DNA from: an uncultured Gemmiger sp.
GTDB lineage: Bacteria > Bacillota > Clostridia > Oscillospirales > Ruminococcaceae
Reading direction: 5' to 3'
DNA length: 62,360 nucleotides
Assembly (NCBI GenBank): GCA_944388145.1
Contig: CALXHQ010000025.1
Span: forward strand, 1-62,360
The position numbers and the translations under genes were made by a program. The first letter of the stretch is position 1. Every line of letters begins with the position of its first letter. The notes under the pieces are model-generated. The model was not told the origin of the DNA. It saw nothing but the letters and a program-made list of their open reading frames with translations, and did not search any database. Shown one piece after another: positions 18,911 through 27,300 of the stretch.

Positions 18911-18941
18911 AAAAGATATTTGACGGCGAAAAAATAACGGA

Positions 18942-19949
18942 TTAGCGGTAATCAATGGGCAGGGTGGGCAGGCCGTTCAGCGTCAGGTCGGCAAGGTTGC
19001 CATCCTGATACTCATAGTAGCCCTGTGTGGCGATCATGGCGCCGTTGTCACCGCAGAACTTCAACTCCGGCAGATACACCTTGGCACCCAGCTTTTGCAC
19101 GCCGTCGTTCACCAGCTGACGCAGCCGCCCGTTGGCCGCCACACCGCCCGCCAGGCAGACAGTTTTTGCGCCGGTATCCGCCGCGGCGGCCAGCAGTTTT
19201 TTGGCCAGGATTTGGGCGATCCGCTCCTGAAAGCTGGCAGCCATGTCCGGCACACTGATCTCCTGCCCCTTTTGCCGGGCGTTGTGCACCTCATTGATGA
19301 CGGCGGTTTTCAAGCCGGAAAAGCTCACGTTGTATTTGCCCTCCACGTGGGGTGTGGGCAGGCGATAGGCGTGGGGGTTGCCGCTTTTGGCAGCTGCCGA
19401 CACACTCGGCCCGCCGGGATAGGGCAACCCCAGCGTGCGGGCTACCTTGTCGAAGGCTTCGCCCGCCGCATCGTCCACTGTGCGGCCCAGTACCTTGTAG
19501 CGGCACCAATCCTCCACCATCACAATGTGGCTGTGCCCGCCGCTGGCCACCAGGCAGAGAAATGGCGGCTTCAAGTCGGGGTGGGTCAGGTAATTGGCCG
19601 CAATGTGCCCCCGCAGGTGATGTACCGGCACCAGCGGCTTGCCGCTGGCATAGGCCAGGCCCTTGGCAAAGTTCACGCCCACCAGCACCGCACCGATCAG
19701 GCCGGGGGCAAACGTGACCGCCACCGCGTCCACGTCAGCCATGGTCATACTGGCGTCGGCCAGGGCCTTCTCCACCGTGGGGCTGATATACTCGATATGG
19801 CGGCGGCTGGCAATTTCCGGTACCACGCCGCCGTACAGTGCCTGCTCCTTCACACTGGTGCTAATTACGTTGGAAATCACCGTCCGGCCGTCCTGCACAA
19901 TGGCGGCCGCAGTCTCGTCGCAGGTTGATTCAATCCCTAAAATAACCAT
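18942..19949 (-). CDS. tsaD: tRNA N6-adenosine threonylcarbamoyltransferase
   Basis: A 335-residue TsaD/Kae1/Qri7 protein that transfers threonylcarbamoyl to A37 of ANN-decoding tRNAs. It starts MVILGIESTCDETAAAIV. The metal-binding histidines are in VPVHHLRGHIAANYL, the glycine motif is CLVASGGHSHIVMV, then DDAAGEAFDKVAR, and NGRLRQLV near the end. Length is typical. The start has only a weak purine-rich site. Upstream lies a palindromic MITE-like element ending 43 bp from the start, so the promoter probably abuts or lies inside it. Confidence 0.97.
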   Translation of the reverse strand: MVILGIESTCDETAAAIVQDGRTVISNVISTSVKEQALYGGVVPEIASRRHIEYISPTVEKALADASMTMADVDAVAVTFAPGLIGAVLVGVNFAKGLAYASGKPLVPVHHLRGHIAANYLTHPDLKPPFLCLVASGGHSHIVMVEDWCRYKVLGRTVDDAAGEAFDKVARTLGLPYPGGPSVSAAAKSGNPHAYRLPTPHVEGKYNVSFSGLKTAVINEVHNARQKGQEISVPDMAASFQERIAQILAKKLLAAAADTGAKTVCLAGGVAANGRLRQLVNDGVQKLGAKVYLPELKFCGDNGAMIATQGYYEYQDGNLADLTLNGLPTLPIDYR

Positions 19950-20371
19950 CTGTCTTTTTCACCAACCACTCTGTGCCCGGGGGCACTTTTATTAGGGTGT
20001 ATCTGATAAATCAAAAGTGCCGAATAATTCCCCAAAAAGCAGCGAATACAATGCGCGAAACCGCAGCAATACTTGGTGTATTGCAAGGTTGAGCAACGCA
20101 GTAGGGCTGCTTTTTAGTAGAATTAGACAGTGCTGGGGATTTTTCAGATACACCCTAGAGAAATTCCAAAATTCCCCGCACTTTGGCTCTAGATCTCTTG
20201 GATATGGAAAATCCGGCCGGGTCTTGTGAACCGAGGCGGCGGGGGAAAGGTCCGACTGCTTGTGTAAGGTACATTTGCTTTACAGGAACTGCCGGGTTTT
20301 GATACTTTTGCAAGGAAAACCACTTCACAGGATAAATGATGCTGAAATATGGCGAACCGTTGCACAAACGA
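19950..20371. other. tsaD-polA intergenic region, 422 bp
   Basis: Contains the MITE-like element (19993-20157). The 214 bp from 20158 to the polA stop hold no supported gene and no clear polA terminator. Confidence 0.6.
19993..20157. mobile_element. MITE-like 165-bp palindromic element with 14-bp terminal inverted repeats
   Basis: The left end TAGGGTGTATCTGA (19993-20006) and right end TCAGATACACCCTA (20144-20157) are perfect inverted repeats. The internal arms are also related: each carries TAATTC, AAAAAGCAGC and GCAATAC in mirrored order, so the unit is one long imperfect palindrome. The outermost TA on each side could be a duplicated TA target, as produced by IS630/Tc1-mariner elements. 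There is no transposase. It sits between polA and tsaD, 43 bp before tsaD. Confidence 0.82.
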
Positions 20372-22897
20372 TCAATGGGCTTCCAGCCAGGTCTTGCCGG
20401 TGCCAACCTCCACGGTCAGCGGTACCGAGTAATGCACCACCTGCTCCATCTTCTCTTTCAAAAGGGCCTGTACCCGTTCCACCTCGTCGGCGGGCGCCTC
20501 CACGATCAGCTCATCGTGGACCTGAAGCAGCAGCCGGGCATTCAGTCCCTCGTCGCGCAGGCTTTGCCAAACGTGGACCATCGCCAGCTTGATAATGTCG
20601 GCTGCCGTGCCCTGGATGGGGGTATTCCGAGCCATCCGTTCGCCGCTGGACCGCACCTGGAAGTTGGAGCTGGCCAGCTCCGGCAGCGGTCGCCGCCGTC
20701 CGAACAGGGTGGAGACATATCCGTTCTCCTTAGCCTGAGCGATGCAGTCCTTCATGTAGCCGTCTACTTTAGGGAAGGTGTTCAGGTAGGTTTTCAGGAA
20801 AGCCTCCGCTTCTTTCACCGGAACGCCCAGGTCGCGGCTGAGGGAGAACGCACCCTTGCCATACATGATGCCGAAGTTGATCGCCTTGGCAGAGGTGCGC
20901 AGCTCGTGGGTAACGGCCTCCTGGGGGATGCCGTAGATTTTGGCGGCGGTGGAGCGGTGGATGTCCGCCCCGCTCTGGAAGGCGTGCTGCATGGCCTCAT
21001 CGCCGGTGATGTGGGCCAGGATGCGCAGCTCAATCTGGCTGTAGTCGGCGTCCACCAGCGTACAGCCGCTGCCAGCCACGAAATATCCCCGCAGGCGGCT
21101 GCCCAGCTCAGTGCGAATGGGGATATTCTGCAAGTTGGGCTCGGTGGAACTGATGCGCCCGGTGCGGGCTTCGGTCTGAATGAAGGTGGAATGGATGCGC
21201 CCGTCGGAGCCGATGGCCTTCAAAAGACCCTCCACATAGGTGGAGTTCAACTTCTGGTAGGTGCGGTATTTCAGGATGTCGTCCACCACGGGGCTGTACG
21301 GCCGCAGGCTTTCCAGCGTTTCTGCATCGGTGGAATAACCGCTCTTGGTCTTTTTGCGGGGGGGCAGGCCCAGCTTGTCAAACAGCGCCTCGCCCAGCTG
21401 TTTGGGACTGTTCAGATTGAAGGTGTACCCAACCTCGTCATAGATCCGGGCCAGCAGCTGTTCCAGTTCTGCCTTCAGTTCCACGCCGAACTTCCGGATG
21501 CCATCCGCGTCCACAGCAAACCCGATGCGCTCCATATCGGCCAGCACACGGGCCAGCGGCAGTTCCATCTCATCGTGCAGCCGGGCCATGCCCTGCTCTT
21601 CCAGCCCCGCGCGCAGCGCTTCAAGCAGCGGAGCCAGCACGCCTGCATCAGCAAAATCAGTACAGGCAAACGCGGCCGTCACGCTGTATTCCGCTGCCAG
21701 AGCGGCAACCTCGTACCTGCTGGCGGAGGGGTTCAGCAGGTATGCCGCCAGCTTGCCGTCAAACCGGATGGACTTGCCCACGCCGCCGGCGGTCAGCGCC
21801 TTGCGGTACAGGGGCTTTGCGTCGAAAGCCCAGACCTCGGCATCGCTGTCCAGCAGTGCAGGCAGCTGCGCTTCGTCCAGGCAGAAGACGGCGGATTCCG
21901 GTTGGAGCTGCACGGCGTACCAGGCGCCGCTGCCGTCCTTTGCGGTAACCTGTGCCAGGTAATACCGCCCGGTAAACAGCATGGGCAGCGGCTGTGCTTC
22001 CACCTCTGCCAGAGGTGCGGCAGAACGGGCTGCTGTGCTCTCGTCCAGGCCCCAGCGTTCGGCCAGCTTGTGCATTTCCAGGTCGGCCAGCAGCTGTGCG
22101 GCGGCGGCAGGGCTGCCGCCGCCGCGCACATAGGCGGCGGGGGAAACCTCGATGGGGGCGTCTTTGCGGATGGTGCCCAGCATACGGCTCATCTCGGCCT
22201 CCTGCCGGTGGACCAGCAGGTTTTCCCGCTGCTTCGGCTTGATGGCCTTGTCGTCGATGTTGGCATAGACGCCTTCCAGGCTGCCAAACTTCTGCACCAG
22301 TGCCAGCGCGGTCTTTTCCCCAATGCCCTTCACGCCGGGGATATTATCGGAAGTATCACCCATCAGGCTTTTGACCTCGATCAGCTGGGATGGGGTAACG
22401 CCGTACTTTTCCCGGATGGCTGCCTCGTCCATGGTCAGCGTTTCCCGGTTGGTGGCCAGCAGCACCGTGGTGGCGCCGTCCACCAGCTGCAGGCTGTCCC
22501 GGTCGCCGGTGGCCAGCAGGGTGGTGCCGCCCAAGGACTCGTTGGCGGCGGCCAGGGTGCCCAGGATGTCGTCTGCCTCCCAACCCGCCTTGCTCACCTG
22601 GGCAAAGCCCAAGTCGGACAGCAGCTGTTTCAGCACCGGCATCTGTTCCGCCAGTTCCGGGGGCATGCCGTGGCGGGTGGCCTTGTAGCCGTCATAAGCA
22701 TTGTGGCGGAAGGTGGGGGCCTTCTCGTCCCAGGCGATGGCCACCGCGTCGGGCGCATGGGAGGAAAGCAGATTCAACAGGATATTCTGGAACCCATAGA
22801 TGGCGTTGGTGTAACGGCCATCCTTGGTCGTCAGCACTTTGATGCCGAAAAATGCCCGGTTGACCAGGCTGTTGCCGTCCAGGACAAGTAGTTTCAT
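20372..22897 (-). CDS. polA: DNA polymerase I
   Basis: An 841-residue PolA for repair and Okazaki-fragment processing. The 5'-3' exonuclease domain spans about 1-290 (LLVLDGNSLVNRAFFG, AWDEKAPTFRHNAYDGYKATR, EADDILGTLA, GDRDSLQLV, SLMGDTSDNIPGVKGIGEKTA). The 3'-5' exonuclease region (about 300-470) is short and lacks the DTET and YAAEDA motifs, so proofreading is probably lost. The polymerase domain carries motif A DADYSQIELRILAH, motif B RTSAKAINFGIMYGKG and motif C LLQVHDELIVE. This exonuclease loss is common in Firmicutes PolA. It is transcribed away from the dus gene. Confidence 0.97.
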   Translation of the reverse strand: MKLLVLDGNSLVNRAFFGIKVLTTKDGRYTNAIYGFQNILLNLLSSHAPDAVAIAWDEKAPTFRHNAYDGYKATRHGMPPELAEQMPVLKQLLSDLGFAQVSKAGWEADDILGTLAAANESLGGTTLLATGDRDSLQLVDGATTVLLATNRETLTMDEAAIREKYGVTPSQLIEVKSLMGDTSDNIPGVKGIGEKTALALVQKFGSLEGVYANIDDKAIKPKQRENLLVHRQEAEMSRMLGTIRKDAPIEVSPAAYVRGGGSPAAAAQLLADLEMHKLAERWGLDESTAARSAAPLAEVEAQPLPMLFTGRYYLAQVTAKDGSGAWYAVQLQPESAVFCLDEAQLPALLDSDAEVWAFDAKPLYRKALTAGGVGKSIRFDGKLAAYLLNPSASRYEVAALAAEYSVTAAFACTDFADAGVLAPLLEALRAGLEEQGMARLHDEMELPLARVLADMERIGFAVDADGIRKFGVELKAELEQLLARIYDEVGYTFNLNSPKQLGEALFDKLGLPPRKKTKSGYSTDAETLESLRPYSPVVDDILKYRTYQKLNSTYVEGLLKAIGSDGRIHSTFIQTEARTGRISSTEPNLQNIPIRTELGSRLRGYFVAGSGCTLVDADYSQIELRILAHITGDEAMQHAFQSGADIHRSTAAKIYGIPQEAVTHELRTSAKAINFGIMYGKGAFSLSRDLGVPVKEAEAFLKTYLNTFPKVDGYMKDCIAQAKENGYVSTLFGRRRPLPELASSNFQVRSSGERMARNTPIQGTAADIIKLAMVHVWQSLRDEGLNARLLLQVHDELIVEAPADEVERVQALLKEKMEQVVHYSVPLTVEVGTGKTWLEAH

Positions 22898-22940
22898 GTT
22901 GTGTCCTCCGAAACAATCATTCTAAAATATCAATCATCTC

Positions 22941-22949
22941 AGTATACCA
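22941..22949 (-). promoter_or_regulatory. Extended -10 promoter for polA
   Basis: Minus-strand TGG-TATACT (TATACT at 22941-22946) about 45 bases before the polA start; no good -35. Confidence 0.4.
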
Positions 22950-22953
22950 CAAA

Positions 22954-22982
22954 TTGCCACGCCGTGCGCGTTGTGGTACAAT
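22954..22982 (+). promoter_or_regulatory. Promoter of the dus gene
   Basis: TTGCCA (22954-22959), 17-base spacer, TACAAT (22977-22982), about 40 bases before the start at 23022. Back to back with the polA promoter. Confidence 0.6.
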
Positions 22983-23021
22983 AAAACAGCTTCACAAAAA
23001 ATGGAGAAAGGAGCGTGCGCA

Positions 23022-23996
23022 ATGCGCATCGGCAAACTGGAAATCCCCCAAGGTGCGGTGTTTGCCCCCATGGCGGGCTTTACCGACGCAGCCTGCCGCC
23101 ACCTGATGGCGGACCACGGCGCCGCCTACACGGTCAGCGAGATGGCCAGCGCCAAAGCCATCACCTACGGCGACCAGAAAAGTGTCGCGCTATTGCGGGA
23201 CCCGGACCCCCACGGCATTTACGCAGTACAGCTGTTTGGCAGTGAGCCGGATACCCTGGCTGAGGCCATCCGGATCATCCGGGGCAAGGGCTTGGCTTTT
23301 GATATTATTGACATCAACATGGGGTGCCCCGCCCCGAAAATCACCGGCGGCGGCGCAGGCAGCAAGCTGATGCTGGACCCGAGTCTCTGCGGCCGGATGG
23401 TCCGCGCTGCGGTGGATGCGGCGGGGGAGATCCCGGTCACTGTCAAGATGCGCGCCGGCTGGGACGCCGACCACATCACCGCGGTGGAGGTGGCCAAACA
23501 GTGCCAGGCAAACGGCGCGGCGCTGGTGACGGTGCATGGCCGCACCCGGGAGCAGATGTATATTCCGCCCATCGACCCGGGGGTGATCCGGGCGGTCAAG
23601 CAGGCGGTGTCCATCCCGGTGGTGGGCAACGGCGACATCAACACGGCGGCGGACGCCCTTACCCTCATGCGGGCAACCGGCTGCGATGCTGTTATGGTGG
23701 GCCGGGGGGCGCTGGGCAATCCCTGGCTGTTTGGAGAGATTCGTGCAGCCCTTGCCGGAAAACCCGCGCCGCCGCCGGTCACACTGCGGCAGCGCATGGA
23801 GGCCCTGCGGGCACAAATCTATGACATGTGCGAGCGCAAGGGCGAATGGACTGCCATGCCCCAGGCCCGCAGTCAGGCCATCCATTATATGCGCGGGCTG
23901 CGGGGCGCCGCGGCCCTGCGCCGGGCCTGCTCCACCCTGAGCCGTTTCGAGGATGTGGACCGCCTGATCGAGGCGGTCTACCGGGCACAGGACTAA
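23022..23996 (+). CDS. dusB: tRNA-dihydrouridine synthase (DusB type)
   Basis: A 324-residue FMN-dependent TIM-barrel enzyme that reduces uridine to dihydrouridine in tRNA. Key motifs are VFAPMAGFTDAACRHL (FMN site), AVQLFGSEP, INMGCPAPKITGGGAGSKLM (catalytic Cys in the CPAPK motif), VKMRAGWD, LVTVHGRTREQMY and VGNGDINTAADA, then MVGRGALGNPWLF. Start at 23022 by AGAAAGGAG. Bacteria of this group use the DusB-like enzyme; the exact tRNA position cannot be read from sequence. Confidence 0.94.
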   Translation: MRIGKLEIPQGAVFAPMAGFTDAACRHLMADHGAAYTVSEMASAKAITYGDQKSVALLRDPDPHGIYAVQLFGSEPDTLAEAIRIIRGKGLAFDIIDINMGCPAPKITGGGAGSKLMLDPSLCGRMVRAAVDAAGEIPVTVKMRAGWDADHITAVEVAKQCQANGAALVTVHGRTREQMYIPPIDPGVIRAVKQAVSIPVVGNGDINTAADALTLMRATGCDAVMVGRGALGNPWLFGEIRAALAGKPAPPPVTLRQRMEALRAQIYDMCERKGEWTAMPQARSQAIHYMRGLRGAAALRRACSTLSRFEDVDRLIEAVYRAQD

Positions 23997-24012
23997 CGGG
24001 CAGGGCGCATGG

Positions 24013-24618
24013 TCAAAACCGGCCGCGGGTCAGCTCGTCCAGGTTCTGGGTAAAGCAGGGCAGCATGTGCTCGATAAAGTATTCTGCCTCCGGGCAATCC
24101 ATGGCGTGCAGAGCAGCCTCCTGCTGGGCGCGGGCAGCCTCGAACTCCCGGTTTCCGGTCTGGCATTCTTCCATGCATTTGATCAGCGCCGAAAGCCGGT
24201 CCGCCGCCTTGAGCAGTTTGCGCTCTGCATCGGTTAATACGGCACCGGTCAGGTAAAGTTGCATCTCACCGGTAAATTCCTCCGGCAGCAGGCTGGCCAT
24301 GGCCCGGGCACTTTCCGCTTCCACCGCCTTGTAGGCAGTGCGCAGCGAATCGTTTTTATATTTTACCGGTGTCGGCATATCTCCGGTTAAAATTTCCGGC
24401 GCGTCGTGGTATAATGCTGCTGTGGCTACTGTATCGGGGCGGATGCCTGCCCCGGTGCCGGTGCAGTGCTGGGCAATGCGGCAGAGCATGTGGGCGATCA
24501 GCGCGGTATCGGCGGTGTGCTCGCTCAAACTTTCCGGGCGGGAGTTGTGCATCAAGCTCCACCGGGTAATGTATTTCATTCGCGCCACCAGCGCACTGAA
24601 GGGATAGGTTTTAGCCAT
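24013..24618 (-). CDS. YfbR-like 5'-deoxynucleotidase (HD domain)
   Basis: A 201-residue HD-domain phosphohydrolase like E. coli YfbR, which removes phosphate from deoxynucleoside 5'-monophosphates. Metal ligands are visible in RPESLSEHTADTALIAH (His), ALYHDAPEILTGDMPTPVKY (the HD pair), and ADRLSALIKCMEE (Asp). The WSLM-N substrate loop near residue 23 also fits. The start is set at 24618, 12 bases after AAAGGA; the alternative ATG at 24630 abuts that site. It converges with the dus gene with only 16 bp between the stops. Confidence 0.88.
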   Translation of the reverse strand: MAKTYPFSALVARMKYITRWSLMHNSRPESLSEHTADTALIAHMLCRIAQHCTGTGAGIRPDTVATAALYHDAPEILTGDMPTPVKYKNDSLRTAYKAVEAESARAMASLLPEEFTGEMQLYLTGAVLTDAERKLLKAADRLSALIKCMEECQTGNREFEAARAQQEAALHAMDCPEAEYFIEHMLPCFTQNLDELTRGRF

Positions 24619-24671
24619 CGCTGCAAACATTCCTTTCGATAGGTTCGGGGCCCTTTCGGGCTCTTCCCTTC

Positions 24672-24677
24672 AGTATA
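24672..24677 (-). promoter_or_regulatory. Probable -10 element of the YfbR-like gene
   Basis: Minus-strand TATACT at 24672-24677, about 55 bases before the start. A possible -35 (TTTTGG) lies 17 bases upstream; weak. Confidence 0.35.
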
Positions 24678-24819
24678 CCATACAAATCCATCTGCCAAAA
24701 CCTTTTGCGGGCCATGCAAACGGACTTTTTCACACTGCGGCCCCGCGCACAGGTGGGCAGGCCTCGGTCAAACCGGGCTTTCCGGCTGTTTACTCCACCA
24801 TGGAACAGGGGGCAATCCT

Positions 24820-27300
24820 ATGCCGGTCCTTCATCAAAAAGAAAAATGCCGCTACTGGCGGACCTTTCTGGTCTGCCTGGCTCTGGCGGCTGCGCTGTTT
24901 GTACCACACTGTATCATGGATGCACTCCGCGGAGATTTCTTCCACTATGCGGGCGACTTCAATGACCAGATGATCCCGTTCTACGCCTACACCAACGCGT
25001 TTGTCAAACAGGGCGGGACCTTCAGCTGGGCCACCGACCTGGGCAGCGGATTTGTCAATGCCTATTCCTACTATTCGCTGGGCAGCCCGTTTTTTTGGTT
25101 GACCATTTTGCTGCCATCCCGCCTGATTCCGTGGATGATGGCTCCCATGCTCTGCTTGAAATTTGCTGTGGCGGGCGGCGGCGCTTACCTGTGGCTGCGA
25201 CGTTGGTCCAAAGACGACCGCATGGCTCTTTTGGGCGGTGTGCTGTATGCGTTTTGCGGGTTCAATATCTATAATATCTTCTTTTACTTTTTCCTGGATG
25301 CTCCGGCATTGTTCCCGTACCTGCTGGCAGCGCTGGATGCCGCCGCTGTGGATGACCGCCGCGGCGTGTTCCCGCTGGGGGTGGCGGTTTGCCTGCTGAA
25401 CAACTACTTTTTCTTTGCCGGGCAGGCGGTATTTCTGATCTTGTATTTTGCATGTATGTGCATAGGCCGCAGGTACCATTTTACGCTCCGCCGCTTTGGC
25501 ACCCTGGCACTGGAAACAGGGATCGGCTGTGCGATGGGCGCATTGCTGCTGATTCCGGCAGGGCTGTCGCTGCTGCAAAATCCGCGTACGGTAGATCCTT
25601 TTACCGGGTATGGCTATCTGGTGTACGGCAATGCCCAGCAGTATCCGGCAATTCTGTACAGTATGTTCCTGATGCCGGATGCGCCCTACCTGACCGATAT
25701 GTTCAGCGGCGGTATTACCAAATGGACCAGCCTGTCTGCCTATCTGCCAGTGGTGGGGATCGCCGCAGGGCTTGCCTTCTGCCGCCGGCGCCGCCGGCAT
25801 CCCTTCACATGGATTCTCAAAATCAGCCTGGTCTGCGCACTGGTACCGGTGCTCAACAGCGCCTTCTATGCGCTGAACTCCAGCTATTACGCCCGCTGGT
25901 ACTATATGCCGGTTTTGATCCTGTGCGGTGCCACGGCCATTGCCCTCCAGGATGAGACTGCCAACCTTTGGGGGGCCACCCGCCTGGTGGCCATTTTTAC
26001 GCTGTCTGCCGCCGCCTTTGCGCTGGTACCCAATCAGGACGAGGAGGGCAATTTCCTGTTGGGTGTGGTCACTGAGCCGGCGCGCTTTTGGGCCATTTTT
26101 GGCATCAGCGTGCTGGGGGTGGTGCTGTTTGCTGTCATTGTGCGGTTCTTCCGCCGGACAAGGCACTATTTCCCGGTATTGCTGGCGGCCGTGCTAGGGT
26201 TCAGCTTTCTGTACGGATCGGTGCATATCTCCATCGCGAAATATGCCCAGTGGTATAATGACAGTGATTTCGTCCAGCAGACCTACCAGGAGGCCGGCAC
26301 CATCAACGCCGCCCTTCCGCAGCAGGGCTTCTACCGGCTGGACGCCTACAACTGCTACAACAATATGGGCATCTGGCTGGACAAAAGCTGCATCCAATTT
26401 TTCCATTCTACGGTGGCGCCCCATATCCTGGAATTTTACCCCACTGTGGGCGTTACACGGGATGTGAACTCCAAACCGTCTCTGGACTTGTACGCCCTGC
26501 GGGGGCTGCTCAGCGTCCGTTACACGCTGGTGCCGCTGGAAGAGCTGTCCAACTGGCAGGAGGAGCAGCCCCGCGGTTGGACGCTGGCGGCCGAGGCCGG
26601 CAGTTACCAGATCTACGAAAACAAAAACTTTGTGCCCATGGGCTTCGCCTACGACTACTACATCACCCGGGAACAGTTTGAGGACATCCCGGAACAACAG
26701 CGTGGAAACATCCTGATGCGCGCTGTGCTTTTGGATGAGGAACAGATCGAGGCGTTCCGGGACATTTTGCAGCCCCTGCCGGAAGTGCGGCTCAATGGCC
26801 GCGATTACGAGCACTATGTGGCCGACTGTGCGGACCGCCGCGCAGCAGGCGTGACGGAGTTCACTGCCACCCGCACCGGCTTCACCGCTGCGGCGGACTA
26901 TGATGGCGACCGGCTTGTCTTTTTCAGTGTGCCCTACGATGACGGCTTTTCGGCCACGGTAAACGGCGAGGCTGTGGAGATCGAAAAGGTGGATAACGGT
27001 CTGATGGCGGTGCGCGTCCCGGCGGGCCATGCCGAGATCGTATTTACCTATCACACGCCGGGGTTCAGCCTTAGTCTGACTGTGACACTGGCGGGCACAG
27101 CCGCCTATCTGCTGTATCTGCTTTGGCTGTGGTGCAACCAGCGCCGCCGGAAACCCGCCGCTGTTCCGGAACTGAACTATCTGCCGGAACCCATCCTGGA
27201 AGAGATCGACCGGCCCGATGTACCGCAAGTCCCGCAGAGCCAGCCGGACTTGCCCACTGGGGAAATCAGTGTGCCCCAACAACAAAAGGAGAATCTATGA
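24820..27300 (+). CDS. YfhO-family membrane protein
   Basis: An 826-residue polytopic membrane protein. About a dozen hydrophobic helices fill residues 12-470 and one last helix is near 735-760. The first loop has HYAGDFNDQMIPFYAY, the acidic-residue pattern of YfhO/GT-C-like membrane glycosyltransferases, followed by WATDLGSGFVNAYSYYSLGSPF. The large region from about 470 to 730 is extracytoplasmic. YfhO proteins are tied to glycosylation of lipoteichoic or wall polymers in some Firmicutes; the role here is inferred. The C-terminal end is Pro/Glu-rich and cytoplasmic. Its stop codon overlaps the tex start by ATGA, so the two are translationally coupled. Confidence 0.87.
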   Translation: MPVLHQKEKCRYWRTFLVCLALAAALFVPHCIMDALRGDFFHYAGDFNDQMIPFYAYTNAFVKQGGTFSWATDLGSGFVNAYSYYSLGSPFFWLTILLPSRLIPWMMAPMLCLKFAVAGGGAYLWLRRWSKDDRMALLGGVLYAFCGFNIYNIFFYFFLDAPALFPYLLAALDAAAVDDRRGVFPLGVAVCLLNNYFFFAGQAVFLILYFACMCIGRRYHFTLRRFGTLALETGIGCAMGALLLIPAGLSLLQNPRTVDPFTGYGYLVYGNAQQYPAILYSMFLMPDAPYLTDMFSGGITKWTSLSAYLPVVGIAAGLAFCRRRRRHPFTWILKISLVCALVPVLNSAFYALNSSYYARWYYMPVLILCGATAIALQDETANLWGATRLVAIFTLSAAAFALVPNQDEEGNFLLGVVTEPARFWAIFGISVLGVVLFAVIVRFFRRTRHYFPVLLAAVLGFSFLYGSVHISIAKYAQWYNDSDFVQQTYQEAGTINAALPQQGFYRLDAYNCYNNMGIWLDKSCIQFFHSTVAPHILEFYPTVGVTRDVNSKPSLDLYALRGLLSVRYTLVPLEELSNWQEEQPRGWTLAAEAGSYQIYENKNFVPMGFAYDYYITREQFEDIPEQQRGNILMRAVLLDEEQIEAFRDILQPLPEVRLNGRDYEHYVADCADRRAAGVTEFTATRTGFTAAADYDGDRLVFFSVPYDDGFSATVNGEAVEIEKVDNGLMAVRVPAGHAEIVFTYHTPGFSLSLTVTLAGTAAYLLYLLWLWCNQRRRKPAAVPELNYLPEPILEEIDRPDVPQVPQSQPDLPTGEISVPQQQKENL

